The notes under the pieces: model-generated | Told to the model about the DNA's origin: nothing | Database searches by the model: none | The model's input: the letters and a program-made list of their open reading frames with translations, nothing else | Shown: piece after piece, positions 59,656-64,000 of the stretch | How positions within the stretch are numbered: the stretch's first letter is position 1 | Layout: the number at the start of each line of letters is the position of its first letter | Made by a program: the position numbers and the translations under genes | DNA from: Pseudomonas sp. WS 5079 | Lineage (GTDB): Bacteria; Pseudomonadota; Gammaproteobacteria; Pseudomonadales; Pseudomonadaceae | Direction of reading: 5' to 3' | NCBI RefSeq assembly: GCF_012985465.1 | Contig: NZ_JAAQWN010000001.1 | Coordinates: 930,001 to 994,000 of the forward strand | DNA: 64,000 nt

Positions 59656-60813
59656 ATGACTGACGCTGTTCCTCGCTCACGCCAACGCCTGCTGTCCATC
59701 GACGCCCTGCGCGGCCTGGTGATCCTGTTCATGTTGCTCGACCACGTGCGCGAGACGTTCCTGCTGCACCGCCAGGTCAGCGACCCGATGAACATCGACA
59801 GCACGGAACCTGCGCTGTTTTTCAGCCGCACCCTGGCCCACTTGTGTGCGCCGGTGTTTGTGTTGCTGACGGGCTTGTCGGCGTTCCTGTACGGCGAGAA
59901 ATACCAGGGCCGTGGCGATGTCTCGGCGTTTCTGTTCAAGCGCGGGCTGTTCCTGGTGGTGCTGGAATTTACCCTGGTGAACTTCGCCTGGACCTTCCAA
60001 CTGCCGCCCAGCGTGATCTACATGCAGGTGATCTGGGCCATCGGCGTGAGCATGATCGCCCTCGCCGCACTGGTGTGGCTGCCGCGCCCGCTGCTGATCG
60101 GCCTGGCGCTGCTGATCATCGGCGGGCATAACCTGCTCGATGGCCTGCACGTCGCAGCGGGGTCGGCGTGGTACGTTCCCTGGACGATCCTGCATGAGCG
60201 CAGTTGGATCGAGGTCGGCGACTCCCTGCGCCTGCGCACGACGTACCCGGTGTTGCCGTGGATCGGGGTGATCGCCCTGGGTTACGGCATCGGCCCGTGG
60301 TTTGCCGGCTCGATGGCAGCGGCGCGGCGTCAGCGGTACCTGTTACTGACAGGCGTGGCCGCGCTGGTGGGCTTTGTGGCGTTGCGCACGCTCAATGGCT
60401 ACGGTGAGGCGCCTTGGCAGGTGTACGACAGCCACGTGCAGACGCTGATGAGTTTCTTCAACATCACCAAATATCCGCCTTCCCTGCTATTCCTCGCGCT
60501 CACATTGGGGGTGGGGCTGCTGTTGCTGCTGGCGTTCGAACGCGCCGGGCAACGGCGCTGGATCGCCACCCTGTCGGTGTTCGGCGCGGCGCCGATGTTC
60601 TTTTATTTGCTGCATTTGTATGTGTTGAAGGTGATGTACGTGCTGGGCGTGGCGCTATTTGGCTTGAACCAGGGCACGCATTTGGGCTTCGACAGCGTGG
60701 GGGCGGTGTGGCTGGTGGCGTTGCTGCTGCCGCTGGCGTTGTACCTGCCAGTGCGCTGGTTTGCCCGGCTGAAGGCCCGGCGGCGGGATATTGCCTGGCT
60801 TAAATACCTCTGA
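59656..60813 (+). CDS. DUF1624/acyltransferase-like multi-spanning membrane protein
   Basis: A 385-residue integral membrane protein with about ten transmembrane helices. The N-terminal RLLSIDALRGLVILFMLLDH is the hallmark of DUF1624/heparan-alpha-glucosaminide N-acetyltransferase-like proteins, and the conserved His in helix 1 (LLDH) and in PMFFYLLHLYVLK suggest transmembrane acetyl transfer. NFAWTFQLPPSVIYMQVIWA and TTYPVLPWIGVIALGYGIGPW are typical inner segments. It likely modifies a surface glycan or lipid; the substrate is unknown. It ends 4 bases before the REPIN array. Confidence 0.88.
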   Translation: MTDAVPRSRQRLLSIDALRGLVILFMLLDHVRETFLLHRQVSDPMNIDSTEPALFFSRTLAHLCAPVFVLLTGLSAFLYGEKYQGRGDVSAFLFKRGLFLVVLEFTLVNFAWTFQLPPSVIYMQVIWAIGVSMIALAALVWLPRPLLIGLALLIIGGHNLLDGLHVAAGSAWYVPWTILHERSWIEVGDSLRLRTTYPVLPWIGVIALGYGIGPWFAGSMAAARRQRYLLLTGVAALVGFVALRTLNGYGEAPWQVYDSHVQTLMSFFNITKYPPSLLFLALTLGVGLLLLLAFERAGQRRWIATLSVFGAAPMFFYLLHLYVLKVMYVLGVALFGLNQGTHLGFDSVGAVWLVALLLPLALYLPVRWFARLKARRRDIAWLKYL

Positions 60814-60817
60814 TCAC

Positions 60818-61519
60818 GTGGGCGCGGGGTTGCTGGCGATGGCGGTGTGTCAGCCGCCAGTAATGCGGACTGGGCTGGCGCTATCGCGGGCAAGCCCGCT
60901 CCTACAGGGGATGTTGGCTGGGCACAAAACAAAGGTGGGAGCTGGCTTGCCGGCGATGGCGGTGTGTCAGCCGCCAGCAATGCTGACTGGGCTGGCGCTA
61001 TCGCGGGCAAGCCCGCTCCTACAGGGGATGTTGGCTGGGCACAAACCAAAGGTGGGAGCTGGCTTGCCGGCGATGGCGGTGTGTCAGCCGCCAGCAATGT
61101 TGGCTGGGCTGGCGCTATCGCGGGCAAGCCCGCTCCTACAGGGGATGTTGGCTGGGCACAAAACAAAGGTGGGAGCTGGCTTGCCGGCGATGGCGGTGTA
61201 TCAGCTGTCAGAAATGTTGGCTGGGCTGGCACTATCGCGGGCAAGCCCGCGCCTACAGGGGATATTGGCTGGGCACAAAACAAAGGTGGGGGCTGGCTTG
61301 CTGGCGATGGCGGTGTATCAGCTGTCAGCAATGTTGGCTGGGCTGGCGCTATCGCGGGCAAGCCCGCTCCTACAGGGGATATTGGCTGGGCACAAAACAA
61401 AGGTGGGAGCTGGCTTGCCGGCGATGGCGGTGTATCAGCTGTCAGCAATGTTGGCTGGGCTGGCGCTATCGCGGGCAAGCCCGCTCCTACAGGGGATATT
61501 GGCTGGGCACAAGATCTGC
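60818..61519. repeat. Tandem array of six 117-bp REPIN units
   Basis: Units begin at 60818, 60935, 61052, 61169, 61286 and 61403, exactly 117 bases apart. Each has a REPIN (left arm GTGGGAGCTGGCTTGCCGGC, right arm GCGGGCAAGCCCGCTCCTAC) and a linker GGGGATGTTGGCTGGGCACA. Units 1-3 share GTGTGTCAGCCGCC and GATGTTGG; units 4-6 share GTATCAGCTGTC and GATATTGG, so the array grew by duplication within two sub-blocks. Unit 1 is the most diverged at its left end. Because 117 is a multiple of 3, several false repetitive frames stay open through it. It fills the gap between convergent genes. Confidence 0.93.
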
Positions 61520-61568
61520 GCTGCGCCACATATGCCCGCTTCCACCATGGGATTTGTGTCAGCAGCAG

Positions 61569-63857
61569 TTACGCCAGTTCAGCCCGCAATTGCCGGGCGG
61601 CCGCCACCATATGAATCAACGCCGCTTCAGTTTCCGGCCAGCCGCGGGTCTTCAGGCCGCAGTCGGGGTTGACCCACAGCCGTTCGGCCGGGATGCGCCG
61701 GGCGGCCTTGCGCAGCAGGTTGGCCATTTCCGAGGCGTCGGGCACCCGTGGCGAGTGGATGTCATAGACGCCCGGGCCAATGTCATTGGGGTAGGCGAAG
61801 GCTTCGAACGCGTCCAGCAGTTCCATATCCGAACGCGAGGTCTCGATGGTGATCACGTCGGCATCCATCGCCGCGATGGACTCGATCACATCGTTGAATT
61901 CGCTGTAGCACATATGGGTATGGATCTGGGTTTCGTCACGCACGCCGCAGGCACACAGGCGGAAGGCTTCGGTGGCCCAGTCCAGGTAGTGTTGCCACTG
62001 GGCCCGGCGCAGGGGCAAGCCTTCGCGAAAGGCCGCTTCATCGATCTGCACGATCTTGATGCCCGCCGCTTCCAGGTCCAGCACTTCATCGCGGATCGCC
62101 AGGGCCAGTTGCCGGGCCTGCACTTCGCGGCTCACGTCTTCGCGGGGGAAGGACCACATCAACATGGTCACCGGGCCGGTCAGCATGCCCTTCATGACCT
62201 TGTCGGTCAGGCCTTGGGCGTAGCGGATCCACTCCACCGTCATGGCTTTCGGGCGGCTCAGGTCGCCGAAGATCACCGCAGGTTTCACGCAGCGCGAACC
62301 GTAGCTCTGCACCCAGCCAAAGCGGGTGAACACATAGCCATCCAACTGTTCGGCAAAGTACTCGACCATGTCGTTACGCTCGGCCTCACCGTGCACCAGC
62401 ACGTCCAGGCCAAGGTTCTCCTGCACTTCTACGGCGTGCTTGATCTCGCTGTGCATCGCCTCGACGTATTCGGCTTCGCTCAACTTACCGGCCTTGAACG
62501 ACTGGCGCGCCAGGCGGATCGACGCGGTCTGCGGGAACGAGCCAATGGTGGTGGTCGGCAATAGCGGCAGGTCGAGGCCGGCGCGCTGCTTGGCGATGCG
62601 CTGGGTAAACAGCGACTGGCGCTGGCTGTCCTTGGCAGTGATGGCCGCAACACGGGCCTGGACCGCCGGCTTGTGGATCCTCGGCGAGGCCGCCCGGGCG
62701 GCCTGCACGGCACGGCTTTCGGCCAGGGCCGCAACCACCTTCGCCGCTTCTGGCTGGTTGATGGCCTGGGTCAGCACGGCCACTTCTGCACATTTTTGCA
62801 CGGCGAAAGCCAGCCAGTTTTTCAATTCGGCGTCGAGCTTGTCTTCACGCCCCAGATCCACCGGGCTGTGCAGCAGCGAGCAAGACGGCGCAACCCACAA
62901 GCGCTCACCCAGGCGTTCATGGGCGTGCTGCAAGGTGGCCAGGGCATTTTCCAGGTCGCAGCGCCAGACGTTGCGCCCATTGACCACCCCCAACGACAAC
63001 ACTTTATAGGCCGGCAGGCGGTCGAGAATGGTCGGGTATTGTTCCGGCGCACGCACCAGGTCAATGTGCAGGCCATCAACCGGCAAGTTGGCCGCCAGGC
63101 CGAGGTTTTCTTCCAGGCCGCCAAAATAGGTGGCCACCAGTTTTTTCAGGGGGTCACGCTGGATCAGGTTGTAGGCGCGCTCAAACGCGTTTTTCCAGTC
63201 CTGGGGCAAATCCAGTACCAGGATCGGCTCGTCGATCTGCACCCATTCAACGCCCAGGTCCGCCAGGCGCTGGAAGATCTGGCCGTACAGCGGCAGCAGA
63301 CGGTCGAGCAGGTCAAGCTTGTCGAAATCGCTGCCCTTGGCCTTGCCCAGCCACAGGTAAGTCAACGGCCCGATCACCACCGGCTTGACGGTGTGCCCCA
63401 GGTCGCGGGCTTCCTGGACTTCTTCGAACAACTGATCCCAGCCCAGGTGGAACTGCTGGTCAGCGCTCAATTCTGGCACCAGGTAGTGGTAGTTGGTGTC
63501 GAACCACTTGGTCATTTCCTGGGCGTGGGCGCCGCCGCAGCAGCTGTCGCTGACGCCACGGGCCATGCCGAACAGGGTCTGCAACGTGGCTTTGCCGTCG
63601 GCCGGGCGGAACCGCTCGGGGATCACGCCGAACATCAGCGAGTGGGTCAGCACCTGGTCGTACCAGGCAAAATCCCCCGCCGGCAACAGCTCGATGCCAG
63701 CCTGTTTCTGCAAATCCCAGTGGGTCTTGCGCAACTCACGGCCGACCGCACGCAGGCCGGCTTCGTCCAGTTCGCCCTTCCAAAACGCTTCCTGCGCTTT
63801 TTTCAGTTCACGATCGCGTCCAATGCGCGGAAATCCAAGGGAATGAGCGACTGCCAT
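61569..63857 (-). CDS. metE: Cobalamin-independent methionine synthase
   Basis: A 762-residue enzyme transferring methyl from 5-methyltetrahydropteroyltri-L-glutamate to homocysteine. The N-terminal [20 protein letters not shown] and [12 protein letters not shown] are family hallmarks. The catalytic C-terminal barrel shows [29 protein letters not shown], the zinc ligands in [12 protein letters not shown] (His, Cys) and the second Cys in [14 protein letters not shown] 63857 has GGAG 10 bases upstream; a start at 63872 is rejected. Upstream lies a LysR-type dyad that could bind MetR. No metR gene is within the window. Confidence 0.96.
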   Translation of the reverse strand: MAVAHSLGFPRIGRDRELKKAQEAFWKGELDEAGLRAVGRELRKTHWDLQKQAGIELLPAGDFAWYDQVLTHSLMFGVIPERFRPADGKATLQTLFGMARGVSDSCCGGAHAQEMTKWFDTNYHYLVPELSADQQFHLGWDQLFEEVQEARDLGHTVKPVVIGPLTYLWLGKAKGSDFDKLDLLDRLLPLYGQIFQRLADLGVEWVQIDEPILVLDLPQDWKNAFERAYNLIQRDPLKKLVATYFGGLEENLGLAANLPVDGLHIDLVRAPEQYPTILDRLPAYKVLSLGVVNGRNVWRCDLENALATLQHAHERLGERLWVAPSCSLLHSPVDLGREDKLDAELKNWLAFAVQKCAEVAVLTQAINQPEAAKVVAALAESRAVQAARAASPRIHKPAVQARVAAITAKDSQRQSLFTQRIAKQRAGLDLPLLPTTTIGSFPQTASIRLARQSFKAGKLSEAEYVEAMHSEIKHAVEVQENLGLDVLVHGEAERNDMVEYFAEQLDGYVFTRFGWVQSYGSRCVKPAVIFGDLSRPKAMTVEWIRYAQGLTDKVMKGMLTGPVTMLMWSFPREDVSREVQARQLALAIRDEVLDLEAAGIKIVQIDEAAFREGLPLRRAQWQHYLDWATEAFRLCACGVRDETQIHTHMCYSEFNDVIESIAAMDADVITIETSRSDMELLDAFEAFAYPNDIGPGVYDIHSPRVPDASEMANLLRKAARRIPAERLWVNPDCGLKTRGWPETEAALIHMVAAARQLRAELA

Positions 63858-64000
63858 GACAATAAACTCCAATGTGTTGGTATGGGAGCCATTGTCGGCA
63901 GCGCGCGATAGTGAGACAAACTCATTTTATTCTAGGCAATCACGAAATCTACTCATGATCAAAACACCCCGGGTCTTCTCAAGCACCCCTGTGCAGGTGC
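63858..64000. promoter_or_regulatory. metE upstream region
   Basis: The last 143 bases contain an AT-richer stretch (about 63920-63960) before metE on the minus strand, with TAGAATAAAAT as a possible -10 region. A short plus-strand frame beginning ATG 63955 runs off the window; it does not look like MetR. No riboswitch can be recognised in what is visible. Confidence 0.4.
63912..63924. promoter_or_regulatory. MetR-type dyad upstream of metE
   Basis: TGAGACAAACTCA is a 13-base dyad (TGAG-N5-CTCA) of LysR type, close to the enterobacterial MetR consensus TGAA-N5-TTCA. It is 55 bases before the metE start codon. Confidence 0.45.

Noticed and set aside
60818..61519. Possible CRISPR array
   Set aside because: The regular period comes from whole-unit tandem repeats; the intervals between REP arms are themselves repeated and not unique spacers, and no cas genes are present.
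60603..61672. Three repetitive open frames (255-308 codons) across the REPIN array
   Set aside because: They exist only because the 117-bp unit is a multiple of three; peptides are translated REP sequence with no start signals.
63955..64000. Short plus-strand frame at the right edge as the start of metR
   Set aside because: The visible residues do not resemble a MetR N-terminus and no ribosome-binding site is evident.

Overview
The window reads as a chromosome segment of a Pseudomonas, most likely of the P. fluorescens group. The evidence is high GC with GC-rich third codon positions (which open long false antisense frames), Pseudomonas-type REP/REPIN hairpins between genes, and gene families common in that genus (very large DUF6543-type 'dermonecrotic toxin' proteins, Pra-type alkane proteins, a FadE of about 840 residues). 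No rRNA, tRNA, CRISPR, prophage or transposase was seen. All family assignments come from reading motifs by eye; no database search was possible.

Layout. 1-6.2 kb: 3' end of a BatD-like gene, a REPIN, then a translationally coupled sbcD-sbcC-glutathione-transferase operon and a small secreted protein. 6.3-7.9 kb: a lactonase-family beta-propeller and a small overlapping gene. 8.0-17.5 kb: two tandem paralogous giant toxin-like genes (1617 and 1553 aa). 17.6-22.5 kb: an MMPL/RND transporter with a YCF48-type beta-propeller partner, and a Gfo/Idh/MocA oxidoreductase. 22.6-39.9 kb: a hydrocarbon and fatty-acid catabolic island. On the minus strand it holds alkane hydroxylase alkB, two Pra-like secreted proteins, a FadL-type porin, FadE, a long FabG-like SDR, a MaoC-type hydratase, a thiolase and an acyl-CoA ligase. 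A divergent operon holds a Baeyer-Villiger monooxygenase, an SDR and a ferritin-like 'metal-dependent hydrolase', facing an alpha/beta hydrolase. The genes can be read as a terminal route (AlkB) and a ketone/ester route (BVMO plus hydrolase) feeding a beta-oxidation cycle built from MaoC and FabG parts rather than FadB.

39.9-44.5 kb: anaerobic-type hemN overlapping a HemN-like paralogue that has lost the radical-SAM cysteine motif, a small CopD-like membrane protein with an Anr/FNR-like box upstream, and divergent SCO and PCu(A)C copper-delivery genes. 44.5-45.8 kb: a repeat element of about 0.9 kb that is one large imperfect palindrome with a REPIN at its centre, then a remnant of a DHCW-type cupin gene. 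45.8-54.7 kb: HIT and GNAT proteins, a lipoprotein, a divergent hybrid kinase/LuxR-type regulator pair, an ASCH-GNAT fusion whose apparent start is ATC, another GNAT, a TPM-domain protein, an RsbQ-like hydrolase overlapping a PAS histidine kinase, and a fimbrial-like protein. 54.8-64 kb: two divergent L,D-transpeptidase genes, a creatininase-family amidohydrolase, a second glutathione transferase, DUF924 and DUF1624-like proteins, a tandem array of six 117-bp REPIN units, and metE.

Most worth following up: the HemN pseudoenzyme, the RsbQ/PAS-kinase module, the TTCAA-N8-TTGAA dyad shared by alkB and fadE upstream regions, the di-iron signature in the BVMO-operon 'hydrolase', the ASCH-GNAT fusion with an ATC start, the tandem toxin pair, and the two unusual repeat structures.
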